From positions 149,508 to 213,507 of the forward strand of contig NZ_JACIEP010000009.1 in assembly GCF_014196915.1 (NCBI RefSeq): a stretch of DNA of 64,000 bases, written 5' to 3'. The stretch is from Dysgonomonas hofstadii. Its GTDB lineage: Bacteria; Bacteroidota; Bacteroidia; Bacteroidales; Dysgonomonadaceae. The notes beneath the pieces are model-generated. The model ran no database searches. It was not told where the DNA came from and worked only from the letters and a program-made list of their open reading frames with translations. Both the position numbers and the translations under genes were made by a program. Shown here in pieces: positions 9,997 to 19,009 of this stretch. Each line of letters begins with the position of its first letter. Position 1 is the first letter of the stretch.

Positions 9997-10842
9997 ATCA
10001 TTTTTCTAAATGCAAAGAAATAATGATTCAGAGTTAAACTACTGATCTATTTTTCCTTAAAACTATTCCAATTCTCATCAAAATACAATAGGGATTGACA
10101 TAGAGAATAATAGAAAATCGACAATGTTTAATGTTTATTGAATAGTCTTTATTGTCTTCTAATATTGTAGTGTGTTCATAGCCTAGACTTAAGGTAAATT
10201 TTAAATTGTAAGAAAAGTATTTATTGATATAAGCATTGACAATCTTACTTATCCTTATAATAGATAAGTTCCATATTGAAAATAAGGATTTGGATACGTG
10301 TTCAGAACTTTCCATTCATCAAGTTTTTTATCAGACTGAAAGAAAGCATTTTTTTTATAAAAGTTGCCTTTATTTATTGGTTCTCCAAGTATGCCTCCAT
10401 AAATTGCTCTCAAATCGGGAAGAATAATTTTTTTAGATAATAGCTAGTAGTCGATAAGTGATTGAATAATACTTATCGACTTTTCTATCATACCATTATG
10501 GCCGGTGTAAAGTTTTGGAATACGATCTAAATCACTCAGGGGTAAATATCACTTTTATGATCTTCAATAATGATATCTTTATATCTTACAAGTGTAAAGT
10601 AGAAATAAAACGGGTGACAAATAGCTGAAATATTTTATCTGTATGTTTACCTAAAGTTTCAGGTATCATTTTATTTCCTTCCTTATTAGTTTGGTTTCCT
10701 TTTCCGAAGCCGTTAAATTGCATAAGGTATACACTGCCTAACCCTGTTCGTCCTTTCAATATCCTTAGAGCAGTATCTATATCTTCGTCTTTCTGCACCC
10801 AACCATTAATATATTTTATAGTATAGACTAAATATTATAACA
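9997..10842. other. Gene-poor stretch between efflux operon and second AraC gene
   Basis: No recognisable gene. Reading frames on the minus strand at 10034-10315 (93 codons) and 10586-10798 (70 codons, with a Gly-rich segment FNGFGKGN) are open but match nothing I know. They may be chance or remnants. A plus-strand terminator-like hairpin lies at 10449-10481. Confidence 0.4.
10449..10481 (+). terminator. Hairpin followed by T-rich run
   Basis: Perfect 11-bp inverted repeat (AGTCGATAAGT at 10449-10459 with ACTTATCGACT at 10471-10481) followed by TTTCT. It reads as a plus-strand terminator, yet no clear plus-strand gene precedes it. Confidence 0.5.
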
Positions 10843-11748
10843 TTAGCTTTCTTTATATTGTAAAGGAGTATATCCTGTTCTCTTTTCAAAATATGTACCG
10901 AAAAAAGAGGGATTTGAAAAATTTAAATCTTCTGATATTTGCGATACAGTCATGTCCGAACTTTTGAGCATGGCTTTAGCAGACATAATAACCATCTCGT
11001 CAATCCACTGGGAAACAGATTTCCGGCTCGCTTCTTTAATCACTTTTGTTAGATGACTGGGTGTAAGGAATAACTCCCCGGCATAGAATTTAATTGTACG
11101 TTCTTTTTTATAACATCTGAATAATAGTCCCAAAAAGCGTTGAAATATCTCCTCTTTATGTGTCAAAGACTCCATTTTTTCTCCCTTTCCTGATTCATGA
11201 TGAATAAGCAAAACTTTATTCATCAAGGCAACCAGCAGGTTCTTCATAATTGCTTCATCATAATTTGTTTTTTTATACTGCCTTACAATGAAAGCATGAA
11301 ATTCCAGAAGATCCAGAGCTGTTTCTTCATCAATTCTCAAATAAGTAGCCCGTTGCACTTTCTCAATAAACTCAACTTCGGTAATCATTTTGATATCGGA
11401 AACAAAATCAAAAGAGAAAAATAGAAACTCAATTTCCAAATTCTCATCCTGCTCTAAAATCTGGATAATGTAATTTGGCAGCAATGCAATAATTGAACTG
11501 GATTCTAACTGGTATTCGCGAAGGTTAATCCTGACCCTTGCTTTTCCTTTTGTACAAATGGCAAAACCAATCCCTTCGCAAACATGCGGATATTTCAGAT
11601 CGAAGAACGAATTCTGAAAATTGACGGAGGAATTCTTTACATACATCTTTTCTTCCGAGATAATGAAATTCTGTATACCCGGTATCGAGTTCTGGCTTAC
11701 AATATCCTCCAAAGATATTTTTGCGTATTTCTTTTCATTCTCATTCAT
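10843..11748 (-). CDS. AraC-family transcriptional regulator (second copy)
   Basis: The start is set at the Met beginning MNENEKKY (11748), because the upstream in-frame codons to 11823 encode an unlikely Phe/Ile-rich leader. The 301-residue protein has an N-terminal cupin-like region and a C-terminal AraC helix-turn-helix domain (about 205-301), with SFFGTYFEKRTGYTPLQY near the end. It shares its DNA-binding domain pattern with the AraC protein at 4238-5104, suggesting a duplicated regulator around the efflux operon. It is divergent from the winged-helix gene at 11947; the 198-base gap probably holds both promoters. Confidence 0.85.
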   Translation of the reverse strand: MNENEKKYAKISLEDIVSQNSIPGIQNFIISEEKMYVKNSSVNFQNSFFDLKYPHVCEGIGFAICTKGKARVRINLREYQLESSSIIALLPNYIIQILEQDENLEIEFLFFSFDFVSDIKMITEVEFIEKVQRATYLRIDEETALDLLEFHAFIVRQYKKTNYDEAIMKNLLVALMNKVLLIHHESGKGEKMESLTHKEEIFQRFLGLLFRCYKKERTIKFYAGELFLTPSHLTKVIKEASRKSVSQWIDEMVIMSAKAMLKSSDMTVSQISEDLNFSNPSFFGTYFEKRTGYTPLQYKES

Positions 11749-11946
11749 CAAAATCAGAATATATTTCTTAATAAAAAATACGAAGATATTAAATAAAACA
11801 AGATTTTGAACATATATACACAAAAAATGAATATTAGTTATTTATCTAAATATCCGACCTTTGTGTCAGATATGAAATCAACAAATATATAATCGATATC
11901 AATTATAAAACAAACAGGTTTAAGAGACATTTAAATTTACAAGCGT

Positions 11947-12171
11947 ATGTTGAAAAATGATATTGGAATCAATGCCGGAGTAATCTGGCAGATATTATCA
12001 GAGCAGGAACAACTTTCCCTTAGAGAGATTGGTGAGTTAACAAATTACAAAGATGTAATGATTTTCTATGCATTGGGATGGTTGGCAAGGGAACATAAAA
12101 TTAGGTTTCTGATCCGGGAAGACATAACCTATGTCGAACTTGTAAATTCATTCAATGAAAGGTACTACTAA
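11947..12171 (+). CDS. Small winged-helix protein (DUF2582-like)
   Basis: A 74-residue protein that resembles the stand-alone winged-helix family common in Bacteroidota: an NAG-IW helix at the start, an L-x-x-x-GW-LAREHKI core and a short basic wing. It probably binds DNA or acts as a small adaptor. It lies 15-36 bases upstream of the TetR gene in the same orientation, so the two are probably co-transcribed. Confidence 0.7.
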   Translation: MLKNDIGINAGVIWQILSEQEQLSLREIGELTNYKDVMIFYALGWLAREHKIRFLIREDITYVELVNSFNERYY

Positions 12172-12186
12172 TTATATGGAAATTTC

Positions 12187-12903
12187 ATGTATATAAAAAA
12201 TCAGCTCATGGAATATAACGATAGCATAAAAAATAAAATAATAGATATTGCACGTGAAGTCTTTCACCAAAAAGGACTGAAAATGACAAGAATTGAAGAT
12301 CTTGCGGATGCCGTTAATATCGACACATCCGTAATAAACATATATTTTGAGAGTAAAGAATCTCTTTTCGAGGTGGTCATGAAAGATTCAACAGTAAAAC
12401 TTCTGGAAGGCGTCAAGGATATAATCAATAACCCGAATACAAATTTCGAACAAAAAATAGACCTTATATGCGCTTTTTCTGATAAGATGCTCTCAGGTAA
12501 CCGTAACCTACCTCTGTATATACTTAATGACATAGAGAATAATCCGGAAAAAGTGAATCAATTTTATCTTAAGCATTTAGGAGGTGAGTTACCTTCCTCT
12601 GTCTTTTTTGTACAATATCAGAAATATACGAATTCCAGAGAATCATTACTGAATCAATATTTTAAAATGATGGAGGACGATGTATTAAGAAATCTACGAA
12701 ACGAGCAATCTCCTTATGATTTATTTGTCCATATCATTTGTTTATGCGTCTTCCCTTATTTATTGGGCAGTCTTTCTTTGCAAAGTGCAACTATCAAAGA
12801 AATATTTGTTTTCGACCTTTTTATGGAAAGCCGCGCCGAAATGAATAGCCATTGGATAAAAAAGATGCTGGGAATAAACAAATCATCATTTTTTAATAAT
12901 TAA
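12187..12903 (+). CDS. TetR-family transcriptional regulator
   Basis: The N-terminal helix-turn-helix is clear: an IAREVFHQKG helix, then a recognition region with INIYFESKESLFE. The remaining 170 residues form the usual all-helical ligand-binding domain. Translation may begin at the second Met (12208), which better matches TetR lengths. The gene follows the winged-helix gene closely. TetR repressors commonly control efflux pumps, and the pump operon is 3 kb away, but no operator is identified. Confidence 0.85.
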   Translation: MYIKNQLMEYNDSIKNKIIDIAREVFHQKGLKMTRIEDLADAVNIDTSVINIYFESKESLFEVVMKDSTVKLLEGVKDIINNPNTNFEQKIDLICAFSDKMLSGNRNLPLYILNDIENNPEKVNQFYLKHLGGELPSSVFFVQYQKYTNSRESLLNQYFKMMEDDVLRNLRNEQSPYDLFVHIICLCVFPYLLGSLSLQSATIKEIFVFDLFMESRAEMNSHWIKKMLGINKSSFFNN

Positions 12904-12942
12904 ACAGAGTGTGACTATTAATAAAATTCAACTTATTTGAAT

Positions 12943-13170
12943 ATGGCGAATACAACATCACAAATACAACTTCAATCCGGGTTTATAACCAATACAGGAG
13001 CAAGTGTCTACCCTGTATCCGAAATTTTTCGGATATTGGATTTTCCGAATATAAAAAAAAGTGCAGTTATAAATATAAATCATAAAGAAAATATAGAAAA
13101 AAAGATAATTACAATTTCCCGGGATATTTTATTTATTCTATGTGTAAACGGTGTAAATAATAATCCAAAA
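12943..13170 (+). pseudogene. 5' fragment of a gene split by IS21 (FtsK-gamma-type protein)
   Basis: ATG at 12943 begins a frame (MANTTSQIQLQ...) that runs about 76 codons up to the IS21 left end and then reads into the IS before stopping at 13182. The rest of the gene is on the other side of the IS, in the same frame, at 15757-16053. No domain is recognised in this N-terminal piece. The assignment to the same gene rests on frame, orientation and position. Confidence 0.6.
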
Positions 13171-13287
13171 GTACCCCACTAATCTACTCGAAAAGTATAC
13201 CACCTAAGGGAGTAAGATTGACTTGTTTTTCTTTTCACTGTAAGTTAAAACCAGTCTATCTTATTAACAATTACTAACATTATAAAC

Positions 13288-13321
13288 TCCTTTGTGTCTT
13301 TGATTATAAACACACAAAGGA
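13288..13321 (+). promoter_or_regulatory. Inverted repeat just before istA
   Basis: A 10-bp perfect repeat TCCTTTGTGT (13288-13297) and ACACAAAGGA (13312-13321) ends 4 bases before the istA ATG. The RNA hairpin would include the AAAGGA ribosome-binding region. Such structures commonly limit transposase translation from read-through transcripts; that role is inference here. Confidence 0.55.
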
Positions 13322-13325
13322 TAAA

Positions 13326-14906
13326 ATGATTACAATGGTGGATAGACAACAAATAATACACATGTATCGCACTCTGGGCTATAGTAAACGAGCTATAGGC
13401 AGAACTTTAGAGATTAATCGTAAGACTGTAGCTAAGGTTATTAGTGAATATGAAGCATCTCTTTCTTCAGCTGATCCAGAAGCTTCTCTGGAGACTCTTT
13501 TGACTCGTAAACCTGCTTATGATAGTTCGTCTCGTAAGCGTAAAGTGATTACAGGAGCCTTGCAAGAACTGATTGACAGTTGCCTTAAGGATAATGCTCG
13601 TAAACGAGCTAATGGTCTCAGGAAGCAATGTATGGTAGGTACAGATATTTATGACCTAGCTCTTTCCAAAGGATTTAAGGTCAGTTATTCCGGAGTTTGT
13701 AAATATATCAAAGAGGTTAAGAGCAAGACTCTTCCTTCCTCAAAAGAAGCCTTTATTCGTGGCTACCATCCTCCTGGTGAGAGTTGTGAGTTCGATTGGG
13801 GCGAGGTCAAGCTTTACATTAGAGGCAAGCAACAGAGGTTTTATATGGCTGTTTTTACCTTCAGCCATAGCAATGGGCGTTATGCTTGGCTCTTTCGTCA
13901 TCAAAATACGCTGGCTTTCATGGAGTCTCATCGCAACTTTTTTAAAGAAGTTGGTGGTGCTCCTAGCGTGATGGTTTACGACAATATGCGTGTGGCTATC
14001 AAGGAGTTTGTAGGCGCAGAAAAGAAGCCTACCGAAGCTTTACTTCGCTTAAGCAACTTTTATCAATGTCATTATCGTTTCTGTAATGCGCGTGCAGGCT
14101 GGGAAAAAGGACATGTGGAACGTAGCGTGGAGTATGTTCGTCGCAAAGCTTTTAGCGTTCTTCTACGCTTCGAGAGTTTGGAAGAGGCGCAAGATCAGCT
14201 CTCAACAACTTGTGAGCGCATCAATACAGAAGAAGGTAGCTCTTCTACTGTGGGCAAAAAATCTAAACTGGAGGCTGAGTTGGCTGCGCTTAGAGCTTGC
14301 CATAATGAGATGGGGTGCTTTGAGTTAGAGACTTACAAGGTAGATAAGTGGTCAACTATTTGTATGAAAGCTTCCCATTACTCCGTTCCAGATACCTTGG
14401 TGGGCAAGTTGGTGGACGTGAAAATCTACTCCGAAAAACTCGTCATGCTCTATCAAAATCAAAAGATAGCAGTTCACGAACGCATCTACTATCCAGCAGG
14501 TTGGAGCATAAAATTAGAACATTATCTAAACACTTTGTTGCGTAAACCAGGAGCTGTGCATAGCTCCTTGGCTCTCCAAAAGATGCCTGAGGCGATACAA
14601 CAACTATTTAATAAACAGTTTGTTGACAAGCCAAAGGACTTTGTTTTATTGCTTCAATACGCAATGGAACAAGGCTTTACGGATTTAGATATTGTAACAG
14701 CTTATCAGGACTTAAAATTTAGAGGCATCAACCAAGTATCAGCCGATCAAATAAAGACCATGATGCACGCCCTAAAAGAGCCTAAAGACGAGGTTCTAAA
14801 TCTTTTACATCCCAAAGTAAACAAGGAACAATCGGCTGATATAGAGGATGGTTCGCTTCAAATATTATCTACACTATCACGAATGATGGACAATTACAAA
14901 CATTAA
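13326..14906 (+). CDS. istA: IS21-family transposase IstA
   Basis: A 526-residue transposase. The N-terminal helix-turn-helix (about 8-45, GYSKRAIGRTLEINRKTVAK) is followed by an rve-type integrase core with DDE residues: the first Asp in CEFDWGEVK, the second in VMVYDNMR, and Glu in ARAGWEKGHVE. A C-terminal beta domain of Mu-transposase type follows. Length is normal for the family and no frameshift is seen, so it is probably active. It is followed after 16 bases by istB. Confidence 0.95.
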   Translation: MITMVDRQQIIHMYRTLGYSKRAIGRTLEINRKTVAKVISEYEASLSSADPEASLETLLTRKPAYDSSSRKRKVITGALQELIDSCLKDNARKRANGLRKQCMVGTDIYDLALSKGFKVSYSGVCKYIKEVKSKTLPSSKEAFIRGYHPPGESCEFDWGEVKLYIRGKQQRFYMAVFTFSHSNGRYAWLFRHQNTLAFMESHRNFFKEVGGAPSVMVYDNMRVAIKEFVGAEKKPTEALLRLSNFYQCHYRFCNARAGWEKGHVERSVEYVRRKAFSVLLRFESLEEAQDQLSTTCERINTEEGSSSTVGKKSKLEAELAALRACHNEMGCFELETYKVDKWSTICMKASHYSVPDTLVGKLVDVKIYSEKLVMLYQNQKIAVHERIYYPAGWSIKLEHYLNTLLRKPGAVHSSLALQKMPEAIQQLFNKQFVDKPKDFVLLLQYAMEQGFTDLDIVTAYQDLKFRGINQVSADQIKTMMHALKEPKDEVLNLLHPKVNKEQSADIEDGSLQILSTLSRMMDNYKH

Positions 14907-14922
14907 TTTAAAGACTAAAAGC

Positions 14923-15693
14923 ATGGAAGAATTATCAGAAAAAGAGCGCATAGAAGACTATGCCAAAGAATTAAATATCAGTGTAATAAAAGACGAATTA
15001 GACGATTTTATTACACTTGGAACAGAGCAGAACTGGACTTACAGAACGCTTCTGTGCCAGCTTCTAAGCAAAGAAGTTGCCCTTAGAACTGAAAATAAGC
15101 GCAAGCAACGCATCCGAAGAGCTGGTTTTCCAGAGCTTAAATATCTTCAGGAGTTGGTTAGAGAAGAACTCCCTAAAGAAGGGCAACTTGTTCTACCTGA
15201 GCTAGAAACCTTAGATTTTATCAAGGAAGGGCGCAACATCGTCTTTTGTGGAAATCCTGGGACTGGCAAGACACATTTATCCATCGGACTAGGAATAAAA
15301 GCTTGTTTGGAGGGCTGTACAGTGTTTTTCACCTCTGTCCCACACCTGCTAACTCAGATTAGAGAATGTCGTTCGCAGAAGAGTCTGAGGCAGTTGGAAC
15401 TACGTTTTCAACGCTACGATTTAGTGATTTGTGACGAGTTTGGGTATGTAAGTTGCGATAAAGAAGGTGGGGAGTTATTATTTAACCACTTGTCACTCAG
15501 GGCTGGAAAGAAAGCAACAATCATCACAACAAATCTGGCTTTTGATAGGTGGGGAGAAATCGTAAAAGACAAGGTTTTGGTGGCTGCAATGGTAGATCGG
15601 CTGACACACAAAGCACATTTAATAAACATGAACGGACAATCCTATCGTGTTAAAGAAACTGAAAAAATGTTATCAAAAGAGCTAACTAAATAA
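14923..15693 (+). CDS. istB: IS21-family helper ATPase IstB
   Basis: A 256-residue AAA+ helper related to DnaC. The Walker A motif is GNPGTGKT (about residues 109-116) and Walker B is DLVICDEFGY. It assembles on target DNA and directs IstA to integrate; the pair is conserved in all IS21-type elements. It is complete, and its stop lies about 60 bases before the right terminal repeat. Confidence 0.95.
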   Translation: MEELSEKERIEDYAKELNISVIKDELDDFITLGTEQNWTYRTLLCQLLSKEVALRTENKRKQRIRRAGFPELKYLQELVREELPKEGQLVLPELETLDFIKEGRNIVFCGNPGTGKTHLSIGLGIKACLEGCTVFFTSVPHLLTQIRECRSQKSLRQLELRFQRYDLVICDEFGYVSCDKEGGELLFNHLSLRAGKKATIITTNLAFDRWGEIVKDKVLVAAMVDRLTHKAHLINMNGQSYRVKETEKMLSKELTK

Positions 15694-15756
15694 CGCTTTT
15701 ACGTTCTTTGAAAATCCTTCCTAAATGGTATACTTTTCAAGTAGAAACTGGACCCT

Positions 15757-16053
15757 TTTTCAATTATTATATACACTGAATATATCGGTTACTCAGATTA
15801 TAATATTGGCAATATTGACCTAAATGACAGAGACCCTTTATTTGATGAAGCAGCCAGGTTAATCGTTATACATCAGCAAGGTTCAACTTCGCTTATCCAG
15901 CGTAAATTTAGTATTGGGTATAATAGGGCAGGAAGATTAATGGATCAGTTGGAGGCTGCTGGTATTGTAGGCCCAACTCAAGGATCAAGCGCTCGTGATG
16001 TCCTTATTACTAATGAGTATAATTTAGAACGAAAATTAAGTTTATTAAAATAA
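15757..16053 (+). pseudogene. 3' fragment with an FtsK gamma (winged-helix) domain
   Basis: Reading from the IS21 right end to the TAA at 16053 gives about 98 codons without a good start. The segment from DRDPLFDEAARLIV through YNRAGRLMDQLEAAGIVGP is the classic FtsK C-terminal gamma domain that reads polar KOPS DNA sequences. The motor domain is missing, so this was a small stand-alone gamma-domain protein of the kind seen on Bacteroidota mobile elements, not the cell-division FtsK. Together with 12943-13170 it formed one gene, now split by the IS. Confidence 0.8.
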
Positions 16054-16153
16054 TAAACTATTAAAGAACAGACTGAATCTTCACTCATTATACAATGATA
16101 TTCTAAAAAAAAGAATTAAATTTAAGGAGTTAATTCATTAAAAATTATTTATC

Positions 16154-16279
16154 ATGGGAAATTTAAAGCCAGGACCAAAACCAATCGCTAAATCAACAGG
16201 GGAAGTAGATAAACGTCGACGTGACAACAAGGAGACTCCGGGTAATAATCCGAAACTAAAACCTAAAGGAACTAAATAA
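16154..16279 (+). CDS. Small basic 41-residue protein, function unknown
   Basis: ATG at 16154 opens a 41-codon frame that begins MGNLKPGPKPIAKS, is very rich in Lys, Pro and Gly, and ends KLKPKGTK. An AAGGAG sits about 25 bases upstream, farther than ideal. The frame ends 54 bases before a bidirectional terminator shared with the convergent hxs operon, consistent with a real transcript. I do not recognise the family. It has no His-Xaa-Ser repeat, so it is not an obvious Hxs substrate. Confidence 0.45.
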   Translation: MGNLKPGPKPIAKSTGEVDKRRRDNKETPGNNPKLKPKGTK

Positions 16280-16332
16280 CATTTTTGACTTAAATAGTAA
16301 TTAATTGAAAAGTTATAATTCCAAAAACGTAT

Positions 16333-16364
16333 AAAAGTGTCCTGAATATACAAGGACACTTTTT
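16333..16364. terminator. Bidirectional terminator between the small ORF and hxsC
   Basis: Perfect 11-bp stem (AAAAGTGTCCT at 16333-16343, AGGACACTTTT at 16353-16363) with a 9-base loop. T runs on both strands fit convergent use by the small plus-strand ORF and the leftward hxs operon. Confidence 0.75.
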
Positions 16365-16382
16365 CCATAGAGACCTATTTTA

Positions 16383-17252
16383 TTAAATAATTGGTTTTAT
16401 TTTGTATTCCCCTTTAGATGTAGCAAATAATCCGCAACATATATCCTTCATTGAACAAAAGCTACATTCCTCCAGATATTTTACTTTCCAATCCGAGATT
16501 GATTTACGGGCAAACTCATGCAACGACAAAGGTAAAGAGCAAAGAGGCAGATTAAAAACAGAGACATCCAATCCCCATGTTGCAAGGTTAATTACAGCTT
16601 TCTCTAGTTGGACTTGAAAATCAATTGGAGCTATCCAAACTCGTTCGTGATTCTTTATGCTGTAGCCAGTATCCTCTAATCCCATAAAAGAGATGTGAGT
16701 GACAAACGGTAGATTCTTGTATATAAAATTCGATAACTGCGGTAGACGCTGGTAATTTATTTTATTGATAACGATACGGAGTTCTATTCGAATATTAAAT
16801 TCAGCCAGATTATATAATCCTTTTACCGTCTCATTATATGATCCTGCTGCCTGTGCAATATGATCATGATCATGCGAGTAGTCGGAATGTAGAGGAATTC
16901 CCAATAATAATCTATCAGATCGAATATTAGCAAGTTTCTTTGCATAGGCACGGTTTGCAAAAGCACGTCCATTGGATAGTATATGTATTTGGGCTTTGGG
17001 TAGTTTTTCCTTCACTTTTTCTATTAACAAAAAGAGTTTGTCTCCTAATAAAGTAGGTTCTCCTCCTGTTATTCCAATGTCAGTTAATTCAGAAGGAGCA
17101 GACTCTATAATAACTAAATTACGTTCAAACAATAAGTCTATATCATCTCTATTCAGAGGAGGCTGTGAACACATCAGACACCTATTATTACATTGTGCTG
17201 TAACAAACAGGGAGTTATCATTAGAGTTAATATTTAATTCAGTTTTAATCAT
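16383..17252 (-). CDS. hxsC: His-Xaa-Ser system radical SAM maturase HxsC
   Basis: A 289-residue radical SAM enzyme. The CxxxCxxC motif for the SAM-binding 4Fe-4S cluster is Cys21, Cys25, Cys28. A GGEPTL motif follows near residue 81. A C-terminal Cys group (CSFCSMKDICC) suggests an auxiliary cluster. It is the last gene of the four-gene operon hxsA-hxsD-hxsB-hxsC, overlapping hxsB by 4 bases. The Hxs family name and the pairing with HxsB come from established family descriptions. The enzyme should modify the HxS repeats of HxsA together with HxsB. Confidence 0.85.
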   Translation of the reverse strand: MIKTELNINSNDNSLFVTAQCNNRCLMCSQPPLNRDDIDLLFERNLVIIESAPSELTDIGITGGEPTLLGDKLFLLIEKVKEKLPKAQIHILSNGRAFANRAYAKKLANIRSDRLLLGIPLHSDYSHDHDHIAQAAGSYNETVKGLYNLAEFNIRIELRIVINKINYQRLPQLSNFIYKNLPFVTHISFMGLEDTGYSIKNHERVWIAPIDFQVQLEKAVINLATWGLDVSVFNLPLCSLPLSLHEFARKSISDWKVKYLEECSFCSMKDICCGLFATSKGEYKIKPII

Positions 17253-18658
17253 CCGACACTATTATTAATCCACCGTTTGAATATAGGCAATACCTCTTCT
17301 TCTCTGTTTATCAATAATGAAAAGATATGTTGTATTATTTGTTTATGTTTCTTACAGAAGGAAGATGTTGGTCTAAAGCCATACATATCCCCTTGCGTAG
17401 AGTGATTTCTTACAGGATCGGCTCCGCAATAAGATTGATAAGCACATTCCGAGCAGCCTGCAATAGCTTCGTTTGCCCAGATCAATGCTATCTCCTGAGC
17501 TTTTCTTCCATAGAATATATTTTCGTAGGTGTCATTGACATGTCCAAGACGAAAAGTATTGTCTCCATGCTCGGTTAGCATTCGGGATTCATCTGAAGCA
17601 TACACATAACCATCATAGTTATATACAATCACGCTATTGATAATTCCTGCCGGAGATTGAAGATCTACAAAACCGATAGAAAAAGGAGTCAATATCTTTC
17701 TCAAAATTAAGGACGTGAATTCTTCTATAAAGTAAGTACCGTTTTTATTTAAGTCTATAATGTAATCCAATGCCTTCTTGTAAAAAACAATGAACCGATC
17801 ATAATATTCATTCCAATCTGCGTATTGGGAAGCCATACCATAAGGATTTAAGGCTCTTAAGAATATACTATGAAAACCGTTGTCTATATATGCATCAATA
17901 ATTTCTTCGGGATGATTAACTGATTCTTCAGAAGCTGTCATTAGAGCTGATACTCTATCTATACCTAAAATATTTCGGGCTTTTTCAATTCCTTTTACGA
18001 CACGGGAGTAACTATCAATCTTTCCTCTATTGTGATTATGCAGTTCCTCGGGACCATCAAGAGATGTCGATATCAGGACTTTGTATGTTGCACAGATAGA
18101 TAAAACCTCATCGGTCAGATTTACGCTGTTAGTACACAAAACATAAGTAATCTCTTTCTGGCAAATGATATTCTTTTCTTGTGTAGCTGATATTGCGAAA
18201 AATAATAAATCAGCCATCAAAGAAGGTTCTCCGCCTTGAAACTCCATTGTTATTGAAGGCGAAGGCGATTTAAACATCAGATCAATGGATTTTAGCATTG
18301 TGCCTTTGCTCATGTCATATAATGAGCCGTAGCACTCTTTACTGGATGCGTGACAATAAATGCAATTTTGATTACATCGCAAGGTCAACACAAATATATG
18401 TAAGGATGTAAAATGATCTAAAAAGGATTTCTTTGTTCTTAGTCGGGCTGCAAGATTATCTATTAAATACGGGATCGGTGTTTCAGTGATAAAAAATGAA
18501 GAAATCATATCTTTATACAGTTCTTCGTTCGTTCGAATTTCTTTGTGTGCAATTCTTTTAGCCGTGCCAACAGGAGTAATCAGAAAATCCCCAACTTCAT
18601 TAACTAGAATCTCATTATTGTCGATGCGGTCAAATCGAAAAGGTAATAAGTAATACAT
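17249..18658 (-). CDS. hxsB: His-Xaa-Ser system radical SAM maturase HxsB
   Basis: A 469-residue radical SAM/SPASM enzyme. CxxxCxxC is Cys95, Cys99, Cys102 in the segment LRCNQNCIYCHAS, and EFQGGEPSL lies near 160. The C-terminal SPASM-type Cys cluster (CSECAYQSYCG and a later FCKKH) should hold auxiliary Fe-S clusters. The roughly 80 residues before the core resemble a peptide-binding start. The stop overlaps the ATG of hxsC by 4 bases, and hxsD ends at its start, so the genes are coupled. It is one of the two paired maturases of the system. Confidence 0.88.
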   Translation of the reverse strand: MYYLLPFRFDRIDNNEILVNEVGDFLITPVGTAKRIAHKEIRTNEELYKDMISSFFITETPIPYLIDNLAARLRTKKSFLDHFTSLHIFVLTLRCNQNCIYCHASSKECYGSLYDMSKGTMLKSIDLMFKSPSPSITMEFQGGEPSLMADLLFFAISATQEKNIICQKEITYVLCTNSVNLTDEVLSICATYKVLISTSLDGPEELHNHNRGKIDSYSRVVKGIEKARNILGIDRVSALMTASEESVNHPEEIIDAYIDNGFHSIFLRALNPYGMASQYADWNEYYDRFIVFYKKALDYIIDLNKNGTYFIEEFTSLILRKILTPFSIGFVDLQSPAGIINSVIVYNYDGYVYASDESRMLTEHGDNTFRLGHVNDTYENIFYGRKAQEIALIWANEAIAGCSECAYQSYCGADPVRNHSTQGDMYGFRPTSSFCKKHKQIIQHIFSLLINREEEVLPIFKRWINNSVG

Positions 18659-19005
18659 TATTCTTCGGTTAGCATGTAATCTTCAAACTCATCATTATTA
18701 GCAAAGGCCTTGACATAAAGAATATCTCGAATATTCCTTGTTTCTTGTCCGACAATATCCCGAACTTTGTAATCGATAAAGTCCTGATTGATTTTTCTTT
18801 CTAACTGATCAACCTCTTCTTGAGTAAAAATACCGTCTGTCTTCTTGAGCTCAATAGATTGGATTGTATCGGTTGAAGTATTTCGATTTATCAGGTATAA
18901 GTCAGTCAGCCAATATAGTACCTTTGATATAACTGTATCATTATAAATCAGAGTATCAACTGAAAAATGAACTGTATTCTCTGTTATTTGTATAAAATCA
19001 GTCAT
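18658..19005 (-). CDS. hxsD: His-Xaa-Ser system protein HxsD
   Basis: A small (115-residue) protein between hxsA and hxsB. It begins with a conserved-looking beta region (ENTVHFSVDTLIYNDTVISKVLYWLTDLY) and ends with an acidic tail. Its order between hxsA and the two radical SAM genes is that of the Hxs system. In other modified-peptide systems such small proteins guide the substrate to the enzyme, so a similar role is likely. It starts 5 bases after the hxsA stop on the transcribed strand. Confidence 0.75.
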   Translation of the reverse strand: MTDFIQITENTVHFSVDTLIYNDTVISKVLYWLTDLYLINRNTSTDTIQSIELKKTDGIFTQEEVDQLERKINQDFIDYKVRDIVGQETRNIRDILYVKAFANNDEFEDYMLTEE

Positions 19006-19009
19006 CTAA

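Larger units (their letters stand above)
13171..15755 (+). mobile_element. IS21-family insertion sequence
   Basis: It encodes an IstA/IstB pair and has imperfect terminal inverted repeats. The left end (13171-13205) and the reverse complement of the right end (about 15722-15755) share CTACT-GAAAAGTATACCA with a single change after CTACT. The outermost bases diverge, so the exact tips are uncertain and I could not identify a clean target-site duplication. The element sits inside a gene for an FtsK-gamma-domain protein. Confidence 0.85.

Noticed and set aside
10034..10315. 93-codon minus-strand frame with possible membrane-like pattern
   Set aside because: No recognised domain, no good start context and AT-rich composition; kept only as a mention in the intergenic entry.
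13158..15773. ATAATAAT on the left and ATTATTAT on the right of the IS as a target duplication
   Set aside because: They are inverted, not direct, so they do not form a target-site duplication.
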